Below are positions 16,511 through 27,300 of a stretch of 64,000 bases of DNA, piece by piece (position 1 is the stretch's first letter; each line of letters starts with the position of its first letter). The DNA is from Pinibacter aurantiacus (GTDB lineage: Bacteria > Bacteroidota > Bacteroidia > Chitinophagales > Chitinophagaceae): positions 310,001-374,000 of the forward strand of contig NZ_JAHSPG010000016.1 of assembly GCF_019130065.1 (NCBI RefSeq). Direction: 5' to 3'. The position numbers and the translations under genes were made by a program. The notes beneath the pieces were generated by a model. That model made no database searches. It had not been told where the DNA came from and was given only the letters and a program-made list of their open reading frames with translations.

Positions 16511-19324
16511 CTAAAATTTAAAATACAGTTTCGCATACAGCCTTCTTCCGTTAAAACCCATTTGAACGGGGTCCCAGGGACCACCGGCTTCACCATCGTA
16601 GGCAGACATGTTAGCGCCCTTTACAATGCCGAGATCAGGATGGATGTTGAAAATATTATCGCAGCCGATGGAGGCTGAAATAACTTTTGTGAATTTATAG
16701 GTTGCGTACAGGTCGCTCACAAGTTTGCCATTGTAATTGAATTGCTCGGGCACAAGCTCTCCTGTTTTATCCAATGCCACTAATGGAGGGTAAGTGTTTT
16801 CGTAGCCATAACCGAGTATTACGACTTTGCCGAAAAAAGTTTGGTATGTACCAACACGGAACCTGTTGCCATACTCAACGTTTAGGCCAAGTTTTACAGG
16901 AGGCGCGGAGGCCAGCACATATTTTTGCTCGCGGTCACTGAAGAAAGCCTGCTGATGGTCATAAGTGTCATTCAGCGCTGTAGGTATATTGATCTGGTCA
17001 ATGGTCATGTGCTGGAAGTTTCCGGCAAACACCACTTTCAGACTGTTCTTTTTAAATGTTTTATCATAATTTATAACGACGTCCAGTCCGTAGTTGGTGG
17101 TGTTTACTGCATTTGCATAGAATTGGGCCTGCGCTACATTTAATTCTTCAAGAATAGGCGCTATTGCCTGAACAGAAGTATCAAACTGACCGGTCAATAC
17201 CACTCTGTCTTTGATCTTCACTAAATAACCATCAACTGTTACTGTAAAATTCTTAGCCAGTTTCCATGAAAAACCCAGGCTTGCATTGAGTGATTTTTCC
17301 TGGTTCAAATTTGGAATGCCTGCCGCTTTTGTAATCGGGCTATAGTTTGGAGCAATCTTTACTTCAAATATTTTTCCGCCCTGCACATTCGTAAATGTGT
17401 TGCTGAAATTGATTTGTTGTAGTGATGGGGCGCGATAGCCTGTGCTTATAGAACCGCGAATGTTCAAACTGCGGGAAACTTTATAACGTGTATCAAATTT
17501 GAAAGTAGCAAGCGAACCAAAGTCGCTATAGTTTTCAAACCTTACAGCGCCGCCTATCAGCCATTTTCTTGTAACATCTAATTCGCCATCTACATAAATA
17601 CCAAGATTATTGCGGTGAGCCTTTACTTCATCTCCCGGCTGAAAGCCTGGGAAACCCTGTGCTCCTGCGCCTACTGTAAACTCGTCGCCATCCGCGTTGA
17701 TTACAGTTTTGTCGGGATCGAAGTTTTTATACGAAGCCTCTTCGCCCGCATAAATTTTATATTGCTCATAACGGTACTCACCACCGAAACTAAAAGTAAA
17801 GCCATTCATTATGGTAGGGAAATGCTTGCTGATATCAAGATTCAGCGTGTTTTGCAAAAATGAGAAACCGCCATCATTAAAACGGTTCCTGTTTTTTCCT
17901 TCTGCGTTTAACGACGCATTGAATGTTTTTTGACCATAATAGTGAAAATCATTTTCGCCGATTGTATTACTTATGTCCCAATCCCAGCCTTTTCCAAATA
18001 TGCCTTTAACGCCCGCAGAAAGTGAGGCATCGGTAATGTGCACATCTATCAAAGGATTGAAAAAGATCTCACTGTTCGGGTCGCCGGGATTTACATAGTG
18101 CATGATATCTGGTACAAATGCAAGATTGCCGTTTGCATCTGTAGGAAAGCGGTCTGGCCGTGCAGAAAAGTTTCTGGAATAGGCGTAAGCGTTAGATTCC
18201 TTGTAATTATATCCTCCAAAAAAATAGGCAGTCGTTTTGGTATGAGCGATTGGGATTTCTGCGTTCAGTAAAAGGCCCCCGCTTCTTACAGAAGCATCAC
18301 CGTTTGCGCGGCGACCGGTATTTACAGGAAGAGCTTTGTCGTTTGTGGTAACATTCGTGTCCGGCACTTGCCTGAATGTTTTTCCCTGTGTAAGGAAATT
18401 AGCGCCCAGATTCAGATAGCCATTGTTTTTTCCTAAAGGTATGCCGTAGTCAAGTCCAAGCTTGAAAGCGCCGCCGTCAATTTGGTGGCCCGTTACATAT
18501 TCATTCGGGGTAACTGCGTTTAGCGAGTTGTATTTGTGATCATCATACCCTGCCCAGCCCGCACTTACATTAAGATGTTTGACATCTTTTTTCAGAATGA
18601 TATTGATTACGCCCGCAATGGCGTCAGAACCATATTGAGCGGATGCACCATCGCGCAGTATCTCCACACGGTCGATGGCTGCTTCTGGAATAGCATTTAG
18701 ATCGGTTCCGGAATTACCACGGCCCCTTGTGCCAAAGAGTGCCACGAAAGCCGTTTGGTGCCTTCGTTTTCCGTTTATAAGCACCAAAGTCTGGTCAGGG
18801 CCAAGGCCCCGTAAAGTTGCAAGATCAATAGCATCTGCACCGTCGCTACCGCTTTGCTTGTTATAGTTGAAAGAAGGTGCAAGAACATTTAACAGAGAAG
18901 TAAGATCTGTTTTCGCGGATACCTGCGTTGCACTGTTTACGCTGATCACATCAACCGGAACCGGGGTTTCCGTCCGGATGCGGCCCCCGCTGCGTGAACC
19001 CACCACTACGACCTGGTTAAGATCGGTAACGGCGGTTTTCATGGCGACATTTATTGTAGACTGCCCCTTAACGGAAATAGCTTCTGGAGCGTAACCTGTA
19101 TATGTAAATTCAAGAACATCGTTGCCGGCGGCTTCAATTGAATATACCCCCTGTGCATTGGTTGAAGTGCCAGAGCCCGATGATTTTGCTCTCACAGAAA
19201 CTCCCTGCATAATTTCATTAGTAGAAGCGTCGGTGACTTTGCCGGTAATTTTTATTTTTTGGGAAAAAGAAGGTAACGCACTTACTAATAAAAGTGCCGT
19301 TGCGAGTTTGGCCAGTATATTCAT
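16511..19324 (-). CDS. TonB-dependent outer membrane receptor
   Basis: A 937-residue receptor with signal peptide (ALLLVSALPSFSQ), a carboxypeptidase-regulatory-like domain (ITGKVTDASTNEIMQGVSVR), a TonB box region (LNQVVVVGSRSG), and a plug with TLVLINGKRRHQTAF and DRVEILRDGASAQYGSDAIA. The barrel ends GRRLYAKLYFKF with a terminal Phe. The plug resembles siderophore/vitamin-type TonB receptors rather than SusC, and no SusD partner is adjacent. Substrate unknown. The AraC regulator lies 307 bp downstream in the same orientation. Confidence 0.92.
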   Translation of the reverse strand: MNILAKLATALLLVSALPSFSQKIKITGKVTDASTNEIMQGVSVRAKSSGSGTSTNAQGVYSIEAAGNDVLEFTYTGYAPEAISVKGQSTINVAMKTAVTDLNQVVVVGSRSGGRIRTETPVPVDVISVNSATQVSAKTDLTSLLNVLAPSFNYNKQSGSDGADAIDLATLRGLGPDQTLVLINGKRRHQTAFVALFGTRGRGNSGTDLNAIPEAAIDRVEILRDGASAQYGSDAIAGVINIILKKDVKHLNVSAGWAGYDDHKYNSLNAVTPNEYVTGHQIDGGAFKLGLDYGIPLGKNNGYLNLGANFLTQGKTFRQVPDTNVTTNDKALPVNTGRRANGDASVRSGGLLLNAEIPIAHTKTTAYFFGGYNYKESNAYAYSRNFSARPDRFPTDANGNLAFVPDIMHYVNPGDPNSEIFFNPLIDVHITDASLSAGVKGIFGKGWDWDISNTIGENDFHYYGQKTFNASLNAEGKNRNRFNDGGFSFLQNTLNLDISKHFPTIMNGFTFSFGGEYRYEQYKIYAGEEASYKNFDPDKTVINADGDEFTVGAGAQGFPGFQPGDEVKAHRNNLGIYVDGELDVTRKWLIGGAVRFENYSDFGSLATFKFDTRYKVSRSLNIRGSISTGYRAPSLQQINFSNTFTNVQGGKIFEVKIAPNYSPITKAAGIPNLNQEKSLNASLGFSWKLAKNFTVTVDGYLVKIKDRVVLTGQFDTSVQAIAPILEELNVAQAQFYANAVNTTNYGLDVVINYDKTFKKNSLKVVFAGNFQHMTIDQINIPTALNDTYDHQQAFFSDREQKYVLASAPPVKLGLNVEYGNRFRVGTYQTFFGKVVILGYGYENTYPPLVALDKTGELVPEQFNYNGKLVSDLYATYKFTKVISASIGCDNIFNIHPDLGIVKGANMSAYDGEAGGPWDPVQMGFNGRRLYAKLYFKF

Positions 19325-19610
19325 AAGCGTTGTTTAATGCAGATATATATACAAAAAATCAGTTCCTTAAGTTCACCCGAAGCCCCTGATTCCGCCTTCA
19401 TCCTTAAACTTCGCCTCGCCAGATCAAATTGTTTATGGGTAAATAGCTGATCGTATGATATTCAAACAAGGTCATTTGTTCTAAAATTTGGCACAACTGA
19501 CAATTTATTTGGCACTTTTCGACAGTGCTTCTTAGTGATTAGTTGAATTTTTACAGCCCCGGAAAAACACACTTGGGTGATGTTTAATAAGCCGGCCCTT
19601 ATTAATTTCT

Positions 19611-21227
19611 ATGGAAAAGTTTAACAAAAAGATCAGTATTCTTTTGTCCTCAGCGCTGTTATTAGCACTGACGGCCAACTGTCAAGAAACAAAAGACATT
19701 TCGTTTTCCAGTAGCAAGGTCGTTACAGACTCGGTATCATACAATTCCGAAACTCCAAAGTATGAATTTGGTATTGGTGGCGGGATAGTAGTTTATCAGG
19801 GCGATTTAGCTCCGACGGTTTGGGGTGCATATCGCTCATTCAAGCCAGGCCTGCAGGCTAATATCACGAGATTATTTTATCCATCGCTTGCGGTGCGTTT
19901 AGGCGCTACTGTCGGGCAATTTGCAGCCAGCGATGTTAAATCTGCCTTTAAGCAATCTTACCGTGAATACCGTAAGTATGACTTTACAACGTCGTTTGCA
20001 GAGCTTAGCCTGATGGCACAATGGACGCCTTTTGGAAAAGCTAACTGGCGTTTGAATCCTTATTTATTAGGTGGAGCAGGGATTAGCTATCTGCACGTTA
20101 AAAACGATTGGAGCAAAATCGATTTTGATAATTTTGCAGGCGAAAACCTGCAGCAACGGTTATTAGAAGATTCTGCTGAAAAACACACTTTTTTTGCACC
20201 TGTTCTTCCTCTTGGTGTAGGGCTGAAATATGATGTATCTGAAAAGGTGTCACTGAAAGCTGAATGGATCAATCGTATTACATTCTCAGATTATCTCGAT
20301 GGATTCAGTAAAGCAGCCAACCCTGATAAAAAAGACCGTTACAGCTCCGTTATGCTGTCTTTAAACTATGCCTTTGGCAGAAATAAACACTCGAAAGTAA
20401 TTCGCACTACCACTACTAAGACCTCTGAAAGTGTAGCTGTAACCAATAAGGTTAACTCGAAGCCAAAAGACAAAATTGAAAAATCAGTAACTCCGGTTGA
20501 TACTCAGGAGGATCCAAAAGGAGAACCAGATCCTACTTCTGTAACTACTGTTAAGAATGATAATACAAGATATCTGAAAGATATTCAACACAACTTAGAT
20601 TTATTACTGGAAATGGTGAAAAAAGACGGTTGTGCTTATTGTAACAGCGAAGGAATAGCGCTATTAAAAGACATTCAGGAAAAACTAAACCTGATAATTC
20701 CAAAGGTGCAGGGAACCGAGGATCTCGCATTGGTAGACGATATTCAGCACAAATTGGCCTTGTTGCTTCAACAAGTAAAAGGGGAAGACTATATTACCCC
20801 ATTAAAAGAAATTCAAAACAGAACGAACCTGTTAACTGATAAGGTGAATAAAAGAGCAAAAGACCTCAGCGATGCTGAAATACAGAGTTTATTGGACTTT
20901 CCGGGGTATATCATTTACTTTTCTTTCGACCTGTATGATTTACAGGGGGATTCTTATAATAAACTAGATCAGATAGCAGCCAGAATGAAAGCTGATCCTT
21001 CATTAAGAGTGAGATTTAGTGGCTTCACAGATTTAAAAGGTACTGTAGAATATAACAACAAGTTGTCTCTTGACCGGGCAACAATATGCAAGACCTATCT
21101 GATAACACGCAATATAAGTGCCAGCCGCATTAAAGTGGAAGCATTTGGAAAGTCACGGTGGGTTGTTGGAGCTTATGATCCGGATCAACAATGGAGAAAT
21201 AGAAGAGTAGAAGTATTTCTGTACTAA
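19611..21227 (+). CDS. Outer membrane protein with beta-barrel, four-unit linker repeat and OmpA domain
   Basis: A 538-residue envelope protein. After a signal peptide (LLLALTANC) comes a beta-barrel domain (about residues 45-265) of the type found in Bacteroidota DUF6089 proteins (YEFGIGGGIVVYQGDL). A Lys/Thr-rich linker follows, then four degenerate helical units at about 322, 352, 375 and 398 (LKDIQHNLDLLLEMVK, LKDIQEKLNLIIPKV, VDDIQHKLALLLQQV, LKEIQNRTNLLTDKV). The OmpA-like peptidoglycan-binding domain occupies about 430-538, with FTDLKGTVEYNNKLSLDRA and the RNRRVEVF end. It probably links the outer membrane to peptidoglycan. The LKDIQ units are odd for this family. Confidence 0.85.
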   Translation: MEKFNKKISILLSSALLLALTANCQETKDISFSSSKVVTDSVSYNSETPKYEFGIGGGIVVYQGDLAPTVWGAYRSFKPGLQANITRLFYPSLAVRLGATVGQFAASDVKSAFKQSYREYRKYDFTTSFAELSLMAQWTPFGKANWRLNPYLLGGAGISYLHVKNDWSKIDFDNFAGENLQQRLLEDSAEKHTFFAPVLPLGVGLKYDVSEKVSLKAEWINRITFSDYLDGFSKAANPDKKDRYSSVMLSLNYAFGRNKHSKVIRTTTTKTSESVAVTNKVNSKPKDKIEKSVTPVDTQEDPKGEPDPTSVTTVKNDNTRYLKDIQHNLDLLLEMVKKDGCAYCNSEGIALLKDIQEKLNLIIPKVQGTEDLALVDDIQHKLALLLQQVKGEDYITPLKEIQNRTNLLTDKVNKRAKDLSDAEIQSLLDFPGYIIYFSFDLYDLQGDSYNKLDQIAARMKADPSLRVRFSGFTDLKGTVEYNNKLSLDRATICKTYLITRNISASRIKVEAFGKSRWVVGAYDPDQQWRNRRVEVFLY

Positions 21228-21264
21228 ATGAAGCAGCGTTTGAGTTAAAAATAGAAACACCTAT

Positions 21265-21304
21265 ACAATGGGCCCGCTCTGCAAGAGCCGGGCTCATTGT
21301 TTTT
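21265..21304 (+). terminator. Intrinsic terminator after the OmpA gene
   Basis: ACAATGGGCCCGCTCT pairs with AGAGCCGGGCTCATTGT (one bulge, one mismatch) around a short loop and runs into five T. It lies 37 bp after the OmpA-type stop and faces the convergent response regulator. Confidence 0.85.
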
Positions 21305-21354
21305 CTGAAATGTTTATGTTTATAGCATTAAACGAAAAGAGAGCGTTCGCACGA

Positions 21355-21975
21355 TTACTTCACCAGTCCTTCTTGTATTGCAATCTTCACCAATCCCGCA
21401 GTATTCTTCACGTCTAATTTTTGTAAAAGATTATTACGATGATTTTCAACAGTGCGAAGGCTTAGGAAAAGTTTATCAGCTATTTCCTGGTTGGTATGCT
21501 CTTCTGTAATAAGTTGTAAGATCTCTTTTTCGCGGCGTGTAAGCTGTTTGGAATTTTGTGAGAAGAAATTATTGACGAGCTGTCTTGAAAGAGGTTCGTA
21601 TAAAAATTGCTCGCCCGTATGTACAGTCTTGATCGCCTCAACCAGAATCTCAGGGCTGGCATCTTTTAAAAGATAACCAAGACAGCCTTTTTGCAACATC
21701 TTTTTCACCTGGATCAGGATATCCACATTGGTGAGAGCAATCATTTTTACTTCGGGAAATTTCTTGCTAATGATACCGGCAACTTCAATACCATTTTTGC
21801 CGGGCATTTGGATATCAAGTAACAGAACATCCGGCTGTTTGATATCCAAACCTTCTAGAAGACTGTCGCCGTTAAGGTAAACGTCAGTCACTTTAATATC
21901 AGGGTGTAACGCGAGAATTTTTTGCAATCCATTTAATACAATAGAATGGTCATCCGCAATAGCCACATTTATCAT
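21355..21975 (-). CDS. NarL/FixJ-type response regulator
   Basis: A 206-residue two-component response regulator. The receiver domain has the acidic pair Asp8/Asp9, the phosphorylation site Asp54 (LLLDIQMPG), Thr82 and Lys104 (YLLKDA). The C-terminal LuxR helix-turn-helix is complete: LTRREKEILQLITEEHTNQE and LSLRTVENHRNNLLQKL. Its start overlaps the stop of the histidine kinase by 4 bp, so the two are translationally coupled and form a cognate pair. Targets unknown. Confidence 0.95.
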   Translation of the reverse strand: MINVAIADDHSIVLNGLQKILALHPDIKVTDVYLNGDSLLEGLDIKQPDVLLLDIQMPGKNGIEVAGIISKKFPEVKMIALTNVDILIQVKKMLQKGCLGYLLKDASPEILVEAIKTVHTGEQFLYEPLSRQLVNNFFSQNSKQLTRREKEILQLITEEHTNQEIADKLFLSLRTVENHRNNLLQKLDVKNTAGLVKIAIQEGLVK

Positions 21976-24011
21976 ATCAGTTGTATAGTTTCGGGTTGTG
22001 ATTCGAATTCTAAATATACACTAGTTCCTTCATTTTTCTTGCTCTCAATGCTAATTGTTCCATGGTTTGTTGTTATCCGGTCCTGTATGCTCCTCATTCC
22101 CATGCCTTTAATACCCTCTTCAGTTGACATCCCAATGCCATCGTCCTCAACCGTAACCGTAAAGCTGGTTTCATGGAAATTGAATTGCACAATGGCATTT
22201 TTTGCCTTGGCGTGTTTAATTACGTTATGTATAAGTTCCTGAACGATACGGTAAATAGCCAGTTCAAACTCCGGTGTAAACTTTTTGGGCGTACCGAATA
22301 TCTGGAAGCTGATGTCCGGCGCGTTGGATTTAGCCACGCCGTCGCAGAAATATTTCACGGCATCTACCAGTCCCTCTTCCAGTAAGATCTGCGGCATCAT
22401 ATTATGCGCGGTTTTTCGCAGTTCAGATGCTGCTTGCTCCAATAGTTTAATACCATCCTGAAAGTCTTCCTTATGCTGGTCCTCGATATTTTGTTTCGAT
22501 ATCTCAAAGTTCATTTTGGACACAGCGAGCATTCCACCAATGCCATCGTGGAGGTCACGCGCAATACGCGTTCTTTCTCTCTCTTCTCCACTGATGGCTG
22601 CATTCAGTTTTTCAATTTCAATCTGTTTGTTGAAGCTGTTTATTTTTTCCTGTTGTAATTTCTGTTTGTGCAGATTGTTGCGTTGCCATAAAAGGAAAAT
22701 AATTGCAAGGCAACCAGTGATCAGCAAAATAACGCCGATCCAAAAATTTTTCTTTCTGATTCTGCTTTCTGTTTCAGTTTTGGTAAGTTGCTGTTTGGCA
22801 ATCTCTTTGTCTTTTTCTGAAATGCTGTAGCGCATCTCAAGCTGGCTGATCATATCCAGCTTATCCTTCTGCATCAGGCTATCATGCAGTTTGGTGTACT
22901 TGTCTTTATATACCAACGCGTCATTAAATTTTCCCAGCGCTTCGTAACATTCTGCTGCCGTTTCGTAACCAACAATAATCTCATTATTCAGTACGTCATT
23001 ATTTTTCTTCAGTTTGTCCAGCGTGTTGTTGATTAAGGCAAGTGACTGATCATATTTTTTTTGAAGAAACAAAACTCTTGCATGCATGATGTTGGTGATA
23101 GACATGTAGTACGAGAGATATTGCTGATTACCGGGTTGTTTGCTAATGTCTATGATCTTTTGTACATATACCATCGCCTTATCCGGATTCTTTTCCTGGA
23201 GATAGATGTAAGAGAGGTTAAAGTAGATGGCGATTATTCTCGCGGTGTTAATGTTCTTCAGGTTTTTTTTGTCTAAAATCTGCAAATAGTAGTAACGGGC
23301 GGAATCGTATTGCTTGATGCCATGATAGTACATGCCTTCAAGAAAGCAAAGCTTGAGATTTGCTTCAGCAGTATCTTTTGTGCGATACATTGCAGAACGG
23401 GCCTGATCAATATATTCTTTTCCTATTCGTTGAAGATGCGATGTGTTGTAATTGATATTTATCAGGAAAGCAGTAAGTTTTACATAAGCATTGATCTCAA
23501 ACACAGGGTCGTTGATATCAGGGTTTTTAATATCATCCGCCAAATAGAAGAAATAGTAGCCTGCCGAGTCGCGGACGCCCTTCTCCTGCAACGAAGTGCC
23601 AAGCAGCAAATGGATCTTTGCTTTGAGTTTTACATCGTTTAAATTGTATTTTTCATAAACATTTTGTGCGAGGTTGCCATAATAGATGGCTTTGTTAATG
23701 TCATTACCAAAATACCAATTGCCAAGTCCTGCAAAAGCAAATGCAATTCCTTTGTTGTATCGAATTTTGTAACTTTTATTGAGTGCGTTTGAAAGGTCCT
23801 GGAAAGCAGTAGCAGGTACAGAGAGATCTTCTCCTTTATGTATCAATGAAAGAATAGCTGTTGTATCGTTTTCGCTGATGTTCTCAAAATTGTCATCTCC
23901 ACCCGCCCGCGACGAAGTGGTACAAAAAGCGAAAATAATGGTCAATAAAAGAAGAATATATCGACACGAGGAAGAGCTTTTCTTCCTGAGCCGGCAAAAC
24001 AGGTTTGTCAT
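21972..24011 (-). CDS. TPR-containing sensor histidine kinase (HisKA_3 type)
   Basis: A 679-residue kinase, partner of the adjoining response regulator. It has a signal or anchor sequence, then a long periplasmic helical part of tetratricopeptide type (for example KYDQSLALINNTLDKLKKN and AAECYEALGKFNDALVYKDK). One membrane segment (FWIGVILLITGCLAIIFLLW) is followed by a coiled linker, the HisKA_3 phosphoacceptor motif ERTRIARDLHDGIGGMLA with His488, and a HATPase domain (QELIHNVIKHAKA, VEDDGIGM, GMGMRSIQDRI). This architecture is common in Bacteroidota; the signal sensed is unknown. Confidence 0.93.
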   Translation of the reverse strand: MTNLFCRLRKKSSSSCRYILLLLTIIFAFCTTSSRAGGDDNFENISENDTTAILSLIHKGEDLSVPATAFQDLSNALNKSYKIRYNKGIAFAFAGLGNWYFGNDINKAIYYGNLAQNVYEKYNLNDVKLKAKIHLLLGTSLQEKGVRDSAGYYFFYLADDIKNPDINDPVFEINAYVKLTAFLININYNTSHLQRIGKEYIDQARSAMYRTKDTAEANLKLCFLEGMYYHGIKQYDSARYYYLQILDKKNLKNINTARIIAIYFNLSYIYLQEKNPDKAMVYVQKIIDISKQPGNQQYLSYYMSITNIMHARVLFLQKKYDQSLALINNTLDKLKKNNDVLNNEIIVGYETAAECYEALGKFNDALVYKDKYTKLHDSLMQKDKLDMISQLEMRYSISEKDKEIAKQQLTKTETESRIRKKNFWIGVILLITGCLAIIFLLWQRNNLHKQKLQQEKINSFNKQIEIEKLNAAISGEERERTRIARDLHDGIGGMLAVSKMNFEISKQNIEDQHKEDFQDGIKLLEQAASELRKTAHNMMPQILLEEGLVDAVKYFCDGVAKSNAPDISFQIFGTPKKFTPEFELAIYRIVQELIHNVIKHAKAKNAIVQFNFHETSFTVTVEDDGIGMSTEEGIKGMGMRSIQDRITTNHGTISIESKKNEGTSVYLEFESQPETIQLI

Positions 24012-24232
24012 CTACGTTAGTAATGGTTAATTGTCTTTACAGGAAAGCCTGTCGTATGATAAAGTACGATATAAACCTGCATAGAAAATATAGGTGTAAC
24101 TACCCAATTTTATAATGGAGTAGAAGCGCCTATAGAAAAATTGTGAAGTTGAAAATATTTTTGTGTCTTCTCAAGGTGTTAGCTTAAATCTCATGTGTAA
24201 CCGTAGTTAACCCGAACTCAGTTGAATGTAAA

Positions 24233-24262
24233 GTCACCCCTCTAAACCCGGGTGGCTTTTTT
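24233..24262 (+). terminator. Intrinsic terminator on the plus strand, no gene in front
   Basis: GTCACCC (24233-24239) pairs with GGGTGGC (24250-24256; one G-T pair), followed by six T. Both flanking genes run on the minus strand, so nothing annotated on this strand ends here. A TATTTTTG -7-like element lies at 24156-24163, leaving room for a transcript of about 90 nt (see findings). The rest of the 24012-24391 gap holds the inverted repeat at 24267. Confidence 0.6.
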
Positions 24263-24266
24263 AGTT

Positions 24267-24385
24267 AGTTAGGAATTAGGAGTTAGGAATTAAGAATTGT
24301 TGATTGCGCAGTTTTGCTGTTTGCTATTAAACTTCATGCAACATAGAAACAATTCTTAATTCCTAATTTCTAATTCCTAACTCCT
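24267..24385. repeat. Intergenic inverted repeat of TTAGGAATTAGGA units
   Basis: The left arm (24267-24300) is built of GTTAGGAATTAG-like units ending AATTAAGAATTGT. The right arm (24349-24385) is its near-complement, beginning ACAATTCTTAATTCC. The element ends 6 bp before the stop codon of the hybrid regulator on the minus strand. The same unit family recurs at 38925-39202. Confidence 0.8.
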
Positions 24386-24391
24386 GGCTGG

Positions 24392-27300
24392 CTACGCCAC
24401 ATTATTAGAGCTGCTCGTCTTCTTCGAAGCTACGTATTCCGAAGGCGTCATGCCGAATTGCTTATGAAAGTCCCGGCCGAAATTAGATTGGTGTGTGTAA
24501 CCTACGAGGTCCGCAACTTCGTAAATTTTGTAATCTTTCTCAGTTAAAAGCACCGCTGCTTTTTTTAGCCTGGCAAGCGTGATCAATTCATTTGGAGACA
24601 TGTTGGAAATGCCTTTGATCTTTCTGTACAAGGTAGCCTTGCTCATAAGCATGATCTTCGCCAGTTGCTCCACATCCAGGTCTGTATTTTCAATGTGCTG
24701 ATAAATGGCGTCGTTCAACTGGTCAAGGAAGTTTTCATCTGCTTTGGAGTAGGCGATGCTCTTGATATGCGCTAGCGGAGATTTGGCAAAATATTCTTTA
24801 ACCTTTGTCCGGTTATTGAGCAGGCTTTGTATCTGTGCCTGCAAATGCTGCTGTGAAAACGGCTTTTCAATGTATGCATCTGCGCCGAGTTCAAGACCTT
24901 CAATTTTTGATTGCAATGTATTTTTTGCAGTCAACAAAATCACAGGCACATGGCTGAACTCAAAACTGCTTTTTATTTTTTTACATAATTCAAGGCCATC
25001 CATTACCGGCATCATTACGTCGCTGATCACCAGCTGAACCGTTTCTTCTTCCAGCTTTTGGATGGCCTCCTTGCCGTTATGCGCTTTGATGATATTGTAA
25101 TGCTCGCTCAGTTCTTTCGCAATGAAGTCAAGGATTTCTTTGTTGTCTTCTACCAGCAAAACAATTGGTTTGGAAGCGCCCGCTGCCGGCTCCTTAAATA
25201 CTTCTTCCTGTTGTGCTGTTTCTTCGGATGGGTCATCAAATAGCTGGAATTCTTTTTCCTGGTGAATTGGCAGTACTAGTACAAAGGTGTTTACGGTAGT
25301 GTCATCCATGCTCACGTTCAAAGTTCCTTTGTGCAACTCCGCAAGCGAACGGGACAGTTGCAGGCCTATGCCGGTTCCGGGTTGCTTTTCTGTTTCCTGC
25401 AAGCGAAAGAAAGGTTCGAATATTTTGTCCTTCATTTCAGCAGGAATGAGATAACCGTCATTCTTTACCTGTATACTGAAATGAGTGTCCTCACTATTGA
25501 AAGGCATCAAACGTACGTGTGCAGTACTATCTGCATATTTGATCGCGTTACTTAAAAGATTGCTCACAATCTTGGTGAACGCTTCTTTGTCGATATACGC
25601 TTGCAAATGAATACTTGGGAGCTGCAGTTTGAAAACAAGGTTTTTCTGCTCGGCCGCGGGTTTGAAACGGCTGTAAATTTCTTCCAGCAATTCGCAAATG
25701 TCGGCTTTCACAAAACTGAGGCTAAAGCCTTTCGTTTCTGTTTTTCGAAAATCAAGAAGTTGGTTAGTAAGCTCAATAAGGCGGTTAGTGTTTTTTTCCA
25801 TGATCTTCAGATTGTCTTTTATTTCAGGCAGGTGCGCTGCTTTTTCAATCGTTTTTTCTAACGGAAGTTTAATAAGCGTAAGGGGCGTTCTGATCTCGTG
25901 CGCTACGTTGGTAAAGAACTCTATTTTGGCGTGGTAGATCTCTTTTTCCTTTTCATTTTCGAGCAGTTCAATTTTTCTGTGGTTCTTTTCCTCCACCCGC
26001 TGGTGATAGTTTCTGATAAGTATAAATGCAAGAATTGCGCCTGACAATACATAACAAAGGTACGCCCATTTACTTGCCCAAAAGGGTGGCAAAATCTCGA
26101 TACTGAGCGTGGTTGGCGTTTCATTCCACACGCCGCTGCTGTTGGATGCCTTTACTTTGAAAGTGTATTTGCCCGGAGATAGTTTGGTAAAATAAACCTT
26201 CCTGTTTGATTGCAGGTGCACCCAGTCTTTATCAAGCCCCTCCATTTTATAAGCGTACTCGGCCATTTCCGGGGCGGTGTAGCTAAGCGCAGCAAAGTCG
26301 ATGCTGATGGTAGATTGATCGTGCTTTAAAACAATATTGTGTGCATAAGCAATAGCTTGTTTTAAAGGAGAAGTGTTTTTGTTTACAGTCAATTCTTTAT
26401 TGTCCACTTGCATGCCGGTAATGAAAACGGTGGGGATGTAGGTGTTGCGGATAAAATCAGCAGGATTAAAACTGATCATGCCTTTGAGACATCCGAAGTA
26501 CAATTTTCCATTTGCATCTTTATAACCCGACTTATAGTTGAATTGGTCTGTAAGCAAACCATTTGCTTTGGTATACACTTTAATGCCTTCTGTTACCGGA
26601 TCAAAGCAAACCAAACCCTTTGATGTGGTGATCCACAAATCCCCCTTCTTGTCTTCCAGCATAGAATAAAATACATTGCTCGGAAAACCATTCTGAGTGC
26701 CATATCTTTTGAAGCTATTCCTGTCTGCATCGTATCTGCAAAAACCGTTTTCTGTAGTGATCCAGATATTGTTTTTACTGTCTTTAAAAACACCGTTGAT
26801 GGTATTGTTGCAAAGACTGTTCTTATTGTTTGGATTGTGTTTAAAGCTCGCCGTTTTTCCTGTGCGGTTGTTATAAGAATAAACGCCTTCACGATAAGTG
26901 CCTGACCAAATGGTTCCATTGTCATCCTCCACAATTGCCTGCACCAATGATATATCGGGCACGCCTTTTATTTGTGTAAACGTACTTTTATAAGGATCGT
27001 ATGCAAACAAACCTCTTGCTGTGCCTACAAGAATTTCACCCTTCTTCGTTTTCCAAAAACACTCCACGAAATTACTTTTGAAAGTAGTGTGCAGTGTGTC
27101 GGCATTAAAATGTTGTACAACCTTTTTAGTGCTGATGCGCATCACATCCAGGCCGTGCTCAAATGTGCCGATCAATAATGTATCACCAATCGCCAGCAAG
27201 CCATGAATGTTGGTGTGCGAAATACTTCCCGGATTGTTCGATGGGCCGAAGTGTTGCACCATGCCAGTTTTAAGATCAAGCTTGTTAAGGCCCGCATCTT

